DNA of 64,000 nucleotides from Muscardinus avellanarius (lineage: Eukaryota; Chordata; Mammalia; Rodentia; Gliridae). Made by a program: the position numbers and the translations under genes. Below the pieces are notes generated by a model that saw only the letters and a list, made by a program, of their open reading frames with translations, did not search any database and was not told the origin of the DNA. The DNA is taken from the NCBI GenBank assembly GCA_963383645.1, contig OY726566.1:92440029-92504028 (forward strand). Reading direction: 5' to 3'. Below are positions 24,337-35,778 of the stretch, piece by piece (the first letter of the stretch is position 1; the number at the start of each line of letters is the position of its first letter).

Positions 24337-24539
24337 ACTCTTTTTTGGGGGTGGAACCCAGGGGCTTCCTACCTCTGGGCTATACCCCCAGACCCATTTT
24401 ATATATTTTTTGGAAACAGGGTCTCACTAAATTGTAGAGAGCCTCACTAAGTAGCTGAGACTGGCTTCGAACCTGTGAGATCCTCCTGTCTCGGCCTCCT
24501 AAGTGCGGGGATTACAAAAATGCGAAACCACGCCTGACA
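24337..24539 (-). mobile_element. B1-dID SINE with target duplication
   Basis: ggtggaacccaggggcttcc ... gggctatacccccagaccca ... gaaaccacgcctgaca. tgctctactct is repeated at 24326-24336 and 24540-24550. Confidence 0.88.
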
Positions 24540-25348
24540 TGCTCTACTCTTTTGTGAGCACTTGGGCAAAGATTTGTGGACCACCTGCTTCGGATTGACC
24601 TCACTAAACTGTAGAGTCCTTGGCCACAACCTGATTCTCCAAGGATGGGTCCAGGAGGCTGCTTTTTAATAAGTTCTAAGATGCTTCTGAACACACACTA
24701 AGTTTGAAAGCTATTGGGCTTCTAGAATAACATACCATTTAGCTTACTATTCCAAATGAAAAATAATCAGTGTTTTTGAAGAATGATATCAAATACCACT
24801 TTATATAATTAAATATAGTTATCATCTTTATGAAGGGGTCTCAAGTTAGTGATTCTGCCAATAGTGTCTGCAAATCATGGGTGGACCCAAACTGCTCCAA
24901 GAGCCCTGGCTTCACGCATTGCCTAGCAACCCTGCAATGCAGCCTGATGGAGAGGAAGTGGATGAACGGTATTTTCAGAAAAGCTTCCTTTGTTATCTGT
25001 GTTGTCTTGTGATAGTAAGAGGTTACGTATGCTGTTATTTTGTTCATCAATTACAGATGACAGTTACAGTAAAGTCATCACTGTAACTAAATTTGTTGCA
25101 TTTGGTTAACCCTCAATTTGTAGCACATACATCAATTGTATTTTTATGTGATAATTTTATAACAACTAAATTTGGTCTACATTAACATCTACATTCCCCG
25201 TTTCTAATGAAGGTATGTGTGTATTCCCTTGAAATGTGGTTGATACACTACATCCTCATATTGTTTGGGGTGGGGAAGAAATCCAAAGAATAGGGGAAGA
25301 AGAAGCTCATGATCCTGCAAGGTGGTCTTTTTGTGTGTGTGTGTGTGT

Positions 25349-25553
25349 GGTATTAGGTACTGGGGATGGAACTCAGAGGCCTTCTACCTCCAGGCTACAC
25401 TCCCAGACCTATTTTATATTTTATTTGGAAACAGGGTCTCGCCAAGCTGCTGAGAGCCTCACTAAGTAGCTGAGGCTGGCTTCGAACCTGCACGATCCTC
25501 CTGTCTCAGCCTCCCAAGCACGGGGATTACAAGCATGTGCCACCATTCCCGGC
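25349..25553 (-). mobile_element. B1-dID SINE with target duplication
   Basis: gtactggggatggaactcag ... caggctacactcccagacct ... caccattcccggc. caaggtggtctttt (25319) and caaggtagtctttt (25554) differ by one base. Confidence 0.88.
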
Positions 25554-25554
25554 C

Positions 25555-26229
25555 AAGGTAGTCTTTTGATGAATGATTATTGCATTGTATAAAGGTTTAT
25601 CACTTCTATGTTTGCAAAGACCTTGACAACCTAAAATTAAAAACATTTCCACTCACATTTGTTCTGCATAGTCTCCTTCTGCCCCATTAACACCAGAAAA
25701 AATTCCTGAAATGACTTGGCCAGTGGTAATAGAAATCTGTGGCAGATAAATGTGGTTTAAATCAAACATTAAAGGTTTGATTTATTAATTTCTTCCTTTG
25801 AGACAGAAACTTTTATTGATATAAACATAAAACATGTTTCCCACCAAGATTTTTTTTTCAGAAGGCAGATCTCATAAATTAAAAGTAGAATGATGCTATC
25901 TTTTAACACTATCAAAGAATCTGATAAAGGCTATCTTCCTTGATCAAGGAAAATGAGTTGCTAGAAGGTGAACTACCTCCCAGATAACAATATAATTCCC
26001 TATATTTGGGAAATGTATCTGTCACCTATAGTAGAGGACAAGGCATCCCTAGAAACAATAGGCATTTTTATTTTATATATTGAAACATCTTTCAAACTGA
26101 GGCACCGGGGACCAATTACCAGAAACACAGTCAGTCAACGCTGTGGGGAGACTATTCCACTGCCCACAATACTTAGTATGCTTCATTCAGAACATGGACA
26201 TGTTGCCCTCTGTGTTTTGCACTTAGTAC
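25555..26229. other. Intron sequence, unassigned
   Basis: No exon or repeat recognised. Confidence 0.4.
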
Positions 26230-26420
26230 AATTCAGGGCAGAACAGTGTGGCAGCTAAGAATATGGACTCTAGGGTCACACGGCCAAACCATGGCTCTGT
26301 CCCTACAAAACAAAACCATTTCCTGAACCCTAAGAGTTGCCCCAGGTCTATAAAATGGGAATAGTAAAATTACCTACCTAATAGGATTCCTTGCATATTA
26401 AATAAGCTAGTACATGTCTG
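26230..26420 (+). mobile_element. MIR
   Basis: gtggcagctaagaatatgga, tctataaaatgggaatagta, ttacctacctaataggattc and tattaaataagctagtacat match MIR order. Confidence 0.7.
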
Positions 26421-26465
26421 GGACTGTCACTTTTGAAAAAGCCATTCAAACAATTACATCTTTTC

Positions 26466-26696
26466 CTTTTTTTTTTTTTTTTTTTGTGGTACTGGGGGTG
26501 GAACCCAGAAGCTTTCTACCTCCGGGCTATACTCCCAGACCTTTTATTTTTTTTTTTTAATATATTATTTGGAAACAGGGTCTCACTAAGTTGCTGGAAG
26601 CCTCACTGAGTAGCTGAGGCTGGCTTCGAACCCGTGCGATCCTCCTGTGCAGCCTCCTAAGCACGGGGATTACAAGCGTGCGCCACCACGCCTGGC
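26466..26696 (-). mobile_element. B1-dID SINE, young, perfect 15-bp target duplication
   Basis: caattacatcttttc is at 26451-26465 and 26697-26711. The long poly(T), CpG-bearing B1 half (cacggggattacaagcgtgc) and intact duplication point to recent insertion. Confidence 0.95.
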
Positions 26697-26711
26697 CAAT
26701 TACATCTTTTC

Positions 26712-27439
26712 AAGAGTAAAAATCTTCTAGTAAGCCAACCATCACCAAGTGCCGCTCCCTCCGCCCATCTTTCCTATTCCTTAGGGAGAAAGGGAAACGT
26801 GAAGACCAGGGCTGGTCAGTGTGGGGAGTGCGAATGGCGATGGGATTAACTGGCCCATATTTAAAAAACAAAACAAAACATGCCAATAACTTTGGACCTT
26901 ATCAGCAATGAAATCCAATGAACTCAATTAAATAGCAAACTATTTTAATGCCAGGAATTCTTGAGGTCTTAATTCTTGCTCTGCATTATAAATCCCCCCA
27001 AAATATGGTTCATGAAGATTCCCCAACTCATTTGCTCATGGGACCTTTCCATCACGGAGAATCTCGAGGGAAGAGAATTCCCTACAGAGGTCCATGAGGA
27101 ATGTGTTGGGTTAAAGAAAAGGCCAAGGGCGATTTCCAGCCTGCACGTTTGGCCATGTGACTGCTCCTTTCTCATGGGTTATTTTAAGACCAATGTTCAA
27201 ATGATGAGGAGTGAGAAGGAATCATCAATACTGGAAAATGATGGCCAAACTGATGACTGATGGTACCACTTTTTATTAAGAGCTAATGAAAAAGACCATG
27301 ACATTACCTTGAATTTTTAAACTGTGAGATTAAATCCTTCTATGAAAATTATTGCTCTACATGCCCCTGTTCTCTCAGAGTCCTGTGCTAGATTACACAA
27401 ACACTGCCACAACTCCTTTACTCTTTTCTGTATTCATGA
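26712..27439. other. Intron sequence, unassigned
   Basis: No exon or repeat recognised between the SINE and the MLT1 LTR. Confidence 0.4.
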
Positions 27440-27795
27440 CCCTTGGTTTCTGAGGGTGAGAAGGTAAAGTGTCTACTTTCCCACCCCGTAGGTCTGGGCC
27501 ACACTGACTTGTTTGGATGTCACAGGATGTGACAGGGGCAGCTTTGTGGGAGTTCCACACCTGCGTCTGTCTTGGAGCCCTGCCCAGGTCCACGTTGGTA
27601 ACCCCAGGCTGGTCTGCTGGAGGAAGAGACGCCATGTTCTCCTGGTGAGGACATTCCAGGCCAGCCAAGGAGAGAGTCCAGCTGAGAGCACAAGAGGCCT
27701 GCTGACGCCAGCCCAGAACTGGGGGTGAACGATGGTGGCTGTCTTAAGCCTCTAAGTTTGGGGCAGCTTGTTATACGAAGAAGTTAACTGATACG
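27440..27795 (+). mobile_element. MLT1-type solo LTR (ERVL-MaLR)
   Basis: The 3' part, gtcttaagcctctaagttt then ggggcagcttgttatacg and gttaactgatac, is the hallmark end of MLT1 LTRs. Upstream text (cccgtaggtctgggccacac, gccatgttctcctggtgagg) also fits. No internal retroviral sequence lies next to it, so it is a solo LTR. The 5' boundary is approximate. Confidence 0.75.
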
Positions 27796-28095
27796 TGTCC
27801 TTACCTCATAACTGATACCTGCTTGTAACGAACATAGACTATTACTGAAGCACTGCCCCGCTGTACCAACAGTATGTATCTCCACGTGGTCTTCAGTATG
27901 CCCTAAGCAGCCCACAGACAGGTATATTGCTCTGTTCACTATACTTAGGGCACTTAGCAAAATTCATGACACACAAAACTTATTAAAAGAATGTTAGTGG
28001 GACACCAGTAATTCTGAACTGCATTTCAAATTCTGTTCTTATTTAAAACAGGATGGGACAGAGAGACTAGCCTAACACAAGTGAAATACTGTTAA

Positions 28096-28296
28096 AGCGA
28101 GGAGCGATGGCACTGGCCTGTAATCCTAGTACTTGGGGGGCTGAGACAGGAGGATCAAGGTTTGGAGCCAGCCTCAGCAATTTAGCAAGGTCCTCCGGAA
28201 ATTAGTGAGACCCTGATTAAAAAAACAAAAAAAGTAGGGCTGGGTTATAGTTTGGGAATACAATGCCCCGGGGTTTAATCCCCAGTACCACACACC

Positions 28297-28325
<29 letters not shown>
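28096..28325 (+). mobile_element. B1-dID SINE, diverged, poly(A) tail
   Basis: gcgaggagcgatggcactgg ... tacttggggggctgagacag ... taatccccagtaccacacac followed by about 27 A. Confidence 0.85.
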
Positions 28326-28327
<2 letters not shown>

Positions 28328-31154
28328 AGAAAATGCTGTTATAACAAGGATAAGATGAAATACCGTATATTAGGTCTCCTACAAATTGCCAACACTTCAG
28401 CCTGTGATGCCACGGCAGAAGGACATGGACACTGCGTAAGACTGTGTCCATTACAGCCACGGTACAGTCAGAGCTGAAGCTGCAACCAGTAGCTTAAACA
28501 AGCAAGGGATTTAATGTTTCCATGTAATAAGTCTGGATGTTGAAAGCCAAGGGTTGATGCCGCTGCTCGAGTACATCATCAAATAACTAAGGCCCCTTTG
28601 CTATCCCTTCCCGGCCTCCCTAAGCACCTAGCCCTTGTTCTCAAGGACCCAGGGCAGCCACTGCGCCTCCAGTTATTGTGTCCATGCTGCAAGGAGGGAA
28701 GACGGGGAGGGAAGGAGGGAGAGAAAAATCCTCCAGAAATTTCTACTTAAATCTCTTCGGCCAGACTTACATGGTATGCACGAAAGAGCTGGAACACTGA
28801 CTGTTTCCCCCCCCCCCCACTTTTAGAGGAGAGAAAGCGAAGCAGGACTTTGTGATGAGTTTTATTGAGCCAATTTGTCTTACCTGCCACAGAGAGTTGA
28901 AGAGAAAGCACAACATCATGCACAGAACAGCGTGGCTGATTTTAGATGCAAGGAGTTCTAATCTGCGTTAAATTCCTAATTTGGGATGTGAGTGGCAGGG
29001 GGTGGGGAAGTGGGATTTGCCCATCTGATGCCCAGGAATAAAGTTTTAGGCAGTGTTGGGAGGAAACGGGAAGCAAGAGCAGCGGGCATCATTCCCAAGC
29101 ATTCTTGGGCTGGCCGGGGCCCAAGTCTGTGAATGTGTGACACACTGCCATTTGCCATTTTCAGAATGTCTCCCTTTTAAAAGTTTATATTAACATGCGC
29201 ATGCACAGACCCACATTATTGCTAGATTCGCAGAGTATCTGTTTTCAAGTTCTAAATTAGATCAAAAGAAAACACGCGCTCACGCAGTGTCCTTGCGATG
29301 TCTTCTCAGATTCGGAGTCTTACTTTGGTTCTCCCGTAGCTTACTATGATCAAACCTCTACCAGGCCAGAAAGAACCAATCAAAAAGGTCATTAGGAAAA
29401 GCTGTTAATTAGCTCTTGGCAGTTCTTTTCACAAAATGCTACATATAAAGTTTAGGGTATAAGCAGATAGCGCACTAGAGCCAACGTGCAATTTAAATTC
29501 TGGGAGCCTGAGCCTATTTCATAGAGGAGACAACACTGCTCCTCGCCGTCCATTTAAGAGCTGTGCAGACCCACCGGTACTTATGCCACAGGGGATGGCA
29601 GGAGGGCCAAGTCGGATCCTGAATGTGATCAACCTGACTCTCCTCTTTCTAAGATGACCTACAACTACCATTAACAGCCACAGCCTCTCGCCTCCACCAA
29701 CCCACCCAAGTCCACTGCCGCTCTACATGGCTAGCCAAGCCACACAAAGGTGTAGGATGGACAAGCACCAAGGCCGACAAGAGCACCCCTGCAGCTGAGT
29801 AGCTAGGTTCCAAACAGTTATGTTCCTACTTCTGCCCCAAGACTCACCCAGGAACTAGGTTTAATACATCACCAGCTAGGTGCAGATGCGCATGTCCCCC
29901 CTTAAGGTGAAAGCAAGCCTTTAGGAAGCCCAGTGCTAATTGTGGCTCGGACACAGTTCCAGGCACAGAAGCCCTGGCATAGTCATCTACTCAGTGGCAT
30001 CCAGTGGCCAAAGACTGCATGCCGTGTCAACCACCCTGTCTTCTTGTAGGTTTACTCAAGCCTAGGAGACTGATTTGGCAAGAAAACCACATTTTTATCA
30101 CAATAATTTCAAGAGCTATAGAATTTTCTTAAAAACAAAACAAACAAAAAACCAGCTAGTGGTCCAAATTGAGTCTGTCTGTGGTTCTAGGATTTTTGAA
30201 AAGCACTCGGTCACGAAGCTTAATGATGGTCTTGTACGTTCCTTCACTGGCGTCTCTATCTTCTCTGAAGTCGGCTACAGGTGGGCAGAAGGCCAGTGGA
30301 AAAGGGGCCCCTCAATAGGGTAGCTGGTCTCTTAAAGAACCTTTTATTACTGGAACTTGAAAAGCCCATGGCCTGGGTTGCACAGGCTCTTTCTTGACTC
30401 TCCTTTTATCCCCTTCCTCCCCTTGCTGGGGAGAATGCTGTCTACAGGACAGAAGAACAAAGCTAATATTCAAATGGCTTGCAAATTGCCAACACTGGCT
30501 CGGACTCATGGTTTATCAGATTCAGTATTCTGTGTCGAAAAGGTACACCAAGGAATGGACTGGGTTATTTAAACTGAGCCTCACTTTTTAACATAAAAAA
30601 TGAGCTGGGATTCTAATCAACAGGACAATAGAGGTTTAGGAGTTGGCAAAGAGCCTGGTTTCTCCTTGCAGAAGGCAGACGTTCTCAATCACAACCCAAT
30701 TCCTGACAACAATCCTGCGAACCCCAGGGACTCCAAAGAGTCCGAATGTCCACTAATTTATCTCTATGATTATGCACTGAAAAACGGCCATTCTGTAGCA
30801 TCCAGTGGCCAAAGACTTTTCTTACTGAGATTTACACCGCACTCAGATATTTAGTACTGCTGTTTGCTTTGTGTGTTGAACTCAAAAGGCCAGGTACTTA
30901 TCCTGAGTACCCCTAAGTTTCTGCTAATATCTATTAGTGAATATCTGTAACTGTATTTTAGTTTTTTCTCAGCCCTATTTTCCAAGTCCATATGACTAGT
31001 GACCAATACCAAATGACTAATTTAGCTCTCTCTATTGATAAAAAAAATCCAATTATAATTCTACAGTAAAGAAAAACGAAGGTCTCCTGTAGGAAATCAG
31101 GATCAGTGGCTTATTCCAATATCTCTCCAAAATCCTGGCTTTAAGATGGATCTA
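28326..31154. other. Intron sequence, unassigned
   Basis: About 2.8 kb without recognised repeats. A poly(C) run of about 11 lies near 28808-28818. A 20-bp exact repeat links 29997-30016 and 30798-30817. Confidence 0.45.
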
Positions 31155-31380
31155 TACAGAACCGTGCACAGTGGCACATGCTAATATTCCCAGTACTTGG
31201 GAGGCTGAGAGAGGAGGACTGCAGGTTCCTGGCCAGCCTTAGAAATTTGTGAGGCCCTCCATAACTTAGTGAAACCGGTTCATAATAAAAAATTAGAATA
31301 GGACTGGGGGTGTATCTTGGAGGTAGAATGCCCCTGGGTTCCATCTCTAGTACCGCTAAAAAAAAAAATAAAATAAAATA
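31155..31380 (+). mobile_element. B1-dID SINE
   Basis: cagaaccgtgcacagtggca head, cagtacttgggaggctgaga, ggactgggggtgtatcttgg and a (TAAAA)n tail. Confidence 0.85.
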
Positions 31381-31409
31381 AAGCGCATGGCAGGGAATCT
31401 TTGCAGGCT

Positions 31410-31660
31410 ATTTGCCTTGTCTCTTTGTTCCAGTTTGACATGTAGATGTGATGGCCAGAGCTCTAGCAGCCACCTTGGACCATGAGTAGAATTTAAAGAG
31501 AAACTGTGATTGGGTACAAGAGAAGAACAATAGGTACTGGGGGTTCTGAGGACATGGAAGCCACGCTGTGAGCCCTGGATTGCTCGCCTCTAGACTTCTA
31601 TTAAATAAGAGAAAAATAAACTTCTTTCTAAATTAAACCACTATACTTTTATGATATACG
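31410..31660 (+). mobile_element. Ancient LTR-like repeat (MaLR-like)
   Basis: gatgtgatggccagagctct followed by agcagccaccttggaccatg, tggattgctcgcctctag and agaaaaataaacttctttct resemble a common ancient mammalian LTR ending. The subfamily is uncertain. Confidence 0.4.
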
Positions 31661-32700
31661 GAGTCAAACTAATCAGTGACGGTCCTGCCTTAAGCCCTGC
31701 GATGTTTGCTTTTGAGACACCTCATGAATAACTTCAATAAAGATGAACGGGAGGACGGGCAAGGACCATCTTTCAAACCCGTTGCCGTACTGTTTTGCTT
31801 CTACTTGTCAGGTTTCCGTTTCCTTCTGCCTCTCTGCTTTTCCAACAAAGAACAGAGAGAATAAAAAAAAAAAAAAAAAAAAACAAAAAAAAAACTGTAG
31901 GCCATGTTTAACTCTAGCATCAAATCTTATCTCGAAAAAACCACATTTCATGAAAACCCCATTGTCTCCAGGGTACCTTGGCAAAATTAATAAACTGCTT
32001 TTGTAATTACCCTTTCATTCCATCTTTACTATTTCTCATAAAAGAAACAGAGCTATTCAGAGCTTCTTCTGGCATTTCTAGCTTTATTTCGGGAGCTTTA
32101 GGAACTTCTCTAATTGGAGTTTCGGGTTTCTTTTTTCTTGCCTTGGCTTTCTAATTAAAACAGGAAGCCCAGATTCACTGACAGCCTTGCTACCCCAAGA
32201 GGATAACCTTAGCCAAACCATCTCCTGCCTCAGCTGCTTCGTCCGGGCAATCCTAGTGAACAGCGGCACCAGAAACCAACTCCGTACTCCAAGTTTGCTT
32301 TCCTTTGTCTCTTCATTCCACACATACTGATGGTCTGTTCCACACACCAGGCCAGGGACTCGAGATACAGTGGTGAGCAAAGACAGCCATGGCCCTGATC
32401 CTACACAGTTCATGGCATAATGGTAGAGAGAGAGACAGACAGACAGACATTAATTTAAAAGTGACATAAATAAGTGTATAATTAGTGAAGTATTGCACTG
32501 CCATAGGATTGCTATGTGGAAGCTTTTATTTATAGGAAAAGGTTTTCATAATGAGTCTCTAAAGGCCTATATTTCTCTCTCTCTAGTACTCATATTCATA
32601 TTAACCTCTTAAGTTAGCTATGATTTTATTTGCTTTAATCTGAGACACTCCAAGCTTCATCTCAGAGTTCTCTCCACCCATTAAAAAAATGTATTCTAAG
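31661..32700. other. Intron sequence, unassigned
   Basis: Contains a poly(A) run at about 31863-31882, a (GACA)n tract at about 32432-32448 and no recognised exon. Confidence 0.4.
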
Positions 32701-32929
32701 CTGGGCGTGGTGGTGCACGCTTGTAATCCCAGCATTTGGGAGGCTGAGACTGGAGGAACACGGTTCACGGACAGCCTCAGCTACTTAGTGAGGCCCTTTG
32801 CAACACAGTGAGACCCAGTTTCAAAATAAAGAATAAAAAATAGGGCGGGGGTGTAGCTCGGAGGTCGAATGTCCCTGAGCTCCATCCCCAAACCCGTAAA
32901 AAAAAAAAAAAATAAAAAATAAATAAATA
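32701..32929 (+). mobile_element. B1-dID SINE with 12-bp target duplication
   Basis: ctgggcgtggtggtgcacgc ... gcgggggtgtagctcggagg, tail (AAAT)n. atgtattctaag at 32689-32700 recurs at 32930-32941. Confidence 0.93.
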
Positions 32930-32941
32930 ATGTATTCTAAG

Positions 32942-32992
32942 CCCATAAAGAATAGGAGAGATCTAGCAATGCACATCTATAATCAATCCCTC
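32942..32992 (+). repeat. Left arm of 51-bp inverted repeat
   Basis: The reverse complement of 33505-33555 matches with three differences in 51 positions. This arm covers ~18 bp of non-SINE flank plus the head of the SINE at 32960-33137. Confidence 0.85.
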
Positions 32993-33137
32993 CTCCAATC
33001 GGAGGCTCAGACAGGAGAACTGCAGGTTTGAGACTAGTTTGGAAAATGTAGTGAGACCCTGTCTCAAAATCAAAAAGGGGCGGGGGAGGCAGGGCTGGGG
33101 AGGTAGCAAGGCCCTGGATTCAATTCCCAATGCCACA
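32960..33137 (+). mobile_element. B1-dID SINE, old
   Basis: agcaatgcacatctataatc head, gaggctcagacaggagaact, gtgagaccctgtctcaaaat, gctggggaggtagcaaggcc and attcccaatgccac. Its head is part of the inverted repeat. Confidence 0.75.
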
Positions 33138-33504
33138 AAAACAAAGAAAGCAACCTCACACATAAAACGAGAAACCCAGAATAAGAGATCTACTTGTCTT
33201 GATATGGAAAGAGATTCAAGAAATAAAGCATTTGGAATAGTGTGCTTTATAAGATGATAAGCATACACACAGCACACACATATCCTATAAGGAACACTTT
33301 ATGCGGAAGAGATATTTTCCTCCTTATTGAGTAGCCTTCTATAACAATTTAAGGTTTCAGCATGGGCCTGTATACTTTTTACAAGAAAACTAATTGTGTC
33401 TCAATCCCCAGCATGCATCACATAAAATTCTTATCATGTAGGGAAGTTACCTCGAGTAGATGGCACTGGGAAAGCAACAGCTCCTGTTTTTCCATGTTTA
33501 TATT
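33138..33504. other. Spacer inside the inverted repeat
   Basis: AT-rich, with no ORF or transposase remnant. Confidence 0.4.
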
Positions 33505-33555
33505 GAGGGATTGAGGATAGATGTGCATTGCTAGATCTCTCCTGTTCTTTATGGG
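33505..33555 (-). repeat. Right arm of 51-bp inverted repeat
   Basis: Inverted copy of 32942-32992, with arms 512 bp apart. It contains only the SINE head, with no SINE body after it, so it is not simply a second SINE. Confidence 0.85.
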
Positions 33556-35307
33556 GTTACTTTTCCTTGCTTTTATCCTTTCCTATAATAAGGCCAATAA
33601 GGGGTCTTAAATCCTTGCTGGTAGCTCTTTTCCTTGTAGCGAAATGGTATCACTCCCCTACACTCACCCTTCAGACTTCTCTATCACACACCTGAGACCG
33701 TTTTGCTCCGGCCATGGTTGTGTGTCTCGCTGTTCCTTCCGCAAGGGTGAGTCAAAGCAATTTCACAGTTATCAGAAGGGTTATCAAGAGAATTTACCAG
33801 GATGCCTTGCAAGACCTGTAGTATAGGTCTTCAATTACTGTGCGTTACCAGCGCAGGCACCTCTCACTCTCTCGAGGGCTGTGCAGTGTGACACAGTCCC
33901 TGTCCAGGTCATAAGTCTTCCTCTGGAAGTGCGCAATGGGGCGATGCCACCCACACGTTCAGCAGCAGACACTGGACGGCTTCATGTAGAAGCTGTCATA
34001 TCTGGTTGGCCAGCGCACCTCAGGCTTGTGCTCCACTGTACCCCAGCTGTCTCACAGTACCTCTCCAGGAAAGAAAGTCTGGCAAATGGACTATCTTACT
34101 CTCGCTCAGCTCAAGTGCTGATACAAGTCCGTGCTCTTCGAAACTGTGGGCCTAAGAGAAAGCCCCAAATGACAATCCTTACTGTAGAGAAGGCGGGCAG
34201 ATACCAGCCCCTTTTCTAGCAACTGCTTAGTTCTTCAGTGATTCTCTGCTTTACCCTGATCATCTGAAGGGTTCACAGCCACTGCGCCCTTAGATGACCT
34301 TGGCTTACTCATTTAACCTGGTTTCTAGCCTCTGGACTGGCCAACCTAAGAATAATTCATTCAAAGAGCATTAATGTTGATGTGCTGACAGGGCTGTCAT
34401 AGGGACAGGCCGTGGAGGCACCTTGAAAAGACAGTTTTAGTACATAAAAATAACTGGCCTCGGCTGTGTGGTCCTGTGAGTCTAAGAGCTCTGTATGTGT
34501 AAACACCATGGGGAATAGTGAGCCTTGACCTTCAACCCAGTGTTCCCAATAAGCCATCATCCTACTTATGGGAAATATGATCATAGGAACCACAGCAATA
34601 ACCACAGAAGACACAGATCTTAAAGATAACAGAGAACTCGAAGACCTCTGAGATGACTTTCTTAGAACCCAGGTGGAGTGCACGAGTGAATGCATACATC
34701 ACTCTTTAGCTTATTAACAGTTAATTTTCTCAAAGAGATTCATAAGCAGCGTGTGCTTAGCGAGGAGGGAGTGGATGGGCTGAGGCAGAGCTTGCCTCCC
34801 ACCTAGCTTTGCCGCCAACCTGACTTCTAAACAGGCGAGAGCCCACAGATTCTATCTAAGAGCTTTGGTGAAAACGAGCACGACTTTCGACTCATCCGCA
34901 GACATGACAGCTGGCTGTGTGGCTCCTCACGCCAGCTGAGCAGTCTCTTCAAACCGCTTCAAGTCTGTCTACGCAGATGTCAGACCTGTCCGACTCCAGA
35001 GAGTGGCAGCCAATGTGTCGCGAGGGGTGGGTGCCACCAGCAAGCTCTGACCATAGGGGTCTCTCTAGGGGAAGGAGAGGACAAGACAGTCCTGACTCTC
35101 CTTGGTGGGGCTGCAAGATAGAGGATTACTGTGGGCCTCTCCAGTGAGGTAGATAATGCAAAATTTTGTTGAGTTTGGAAGGAGCTCTGCCACTATGCTG
35201 AGAAAGAAAGTGCAGCAAGACAGATTTGCTCATGACAGCCATGGCGTTCAATATTTTAACACATTTAACATCCATGTTCAATAAAATATCGGCACCTGTA
35301 TTAACAC

Positions 35308-35308
<1 letters not shown>
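33556..35308. other. Intron sequence, unassigned
   Basis: No recognised repeat. Several 60-112 codon frames on both strands lack family resemblance. Confidence 0.4.
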
Positions 35309-35354
<46 letters not shown>

Positions 35355-35370
35355 TTTTTCTTTCTTTCTT
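35309..35370 (+). repeat. (TTTC)n microsatellite
   Basis: About 15 TTTC units, one interruption near 35354. It lies at the tail side of a reversed SINE. Confidence 0.95.
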
Positions 35371-35375
35371 AACTT

Positions 35376-35778
35376 ATTTTGTGGTACAGGGGCATTTTTT
35401 CTCTGAGCTACTCCCCCAGCCCTATTTTATTTGTTTGATTTTTTTTTTTTTTTTGGTGGTACTGGGGTTCCTGGAAGCCCTTCTACCTCCGGGCTACACT
35501 CCCAGACCTATTTTTACATTTTCATTTTTGGAAACAGGGTCTCCTCAGCGCGCGCGCGGCTGGCTTTGAACCCGCGCGATCCTCCTGTCTCCGCCTCCCA
35601 AGCGCGGGGATTACAAGTGTGCGCCACCACGCCCGGCTATTTGTTTGATTTTGAAACAGGGTCTCACCAAGTTGCCGAGGGTCTCGCCAAGTTCCTGAGA
35701 CTGGTTTTGAACTCGTGATTCTCCTGCTGCAACCTCCCCAAGTACTGGGATTACAGGTATTCCGCACCACACTCAGCT
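35376..35778 (-). mobile_element. Older B1-dID SINE split by a younger one
   Basis: The ID half (gagctactcccccagcccta) ends at 35442. The B1 half resumes after 35652 (gaaacagggtctcaccaagt) and ends caccacactcagct. Confidence 0.85.
35443..35638 (-). mobile_element. B1-dID SINE, youngest type, nested
   Basis: Very CpG-rich (cagcgcgcgcgcggctgg, cccgcgcgatcctcctgtct, caagcgcggggattac). Flanked by 14-bp duplication atttgtttgatttt at 35429-35442 and 35639-35652. Confidence 0.95.

Noticed and set aside
25800..25960. Reversed 3' end of a processed pseudogene (tttattgat-like start)
   Set aside because: No poly(T) of meaningful length, no coding remnant and no target duplication.
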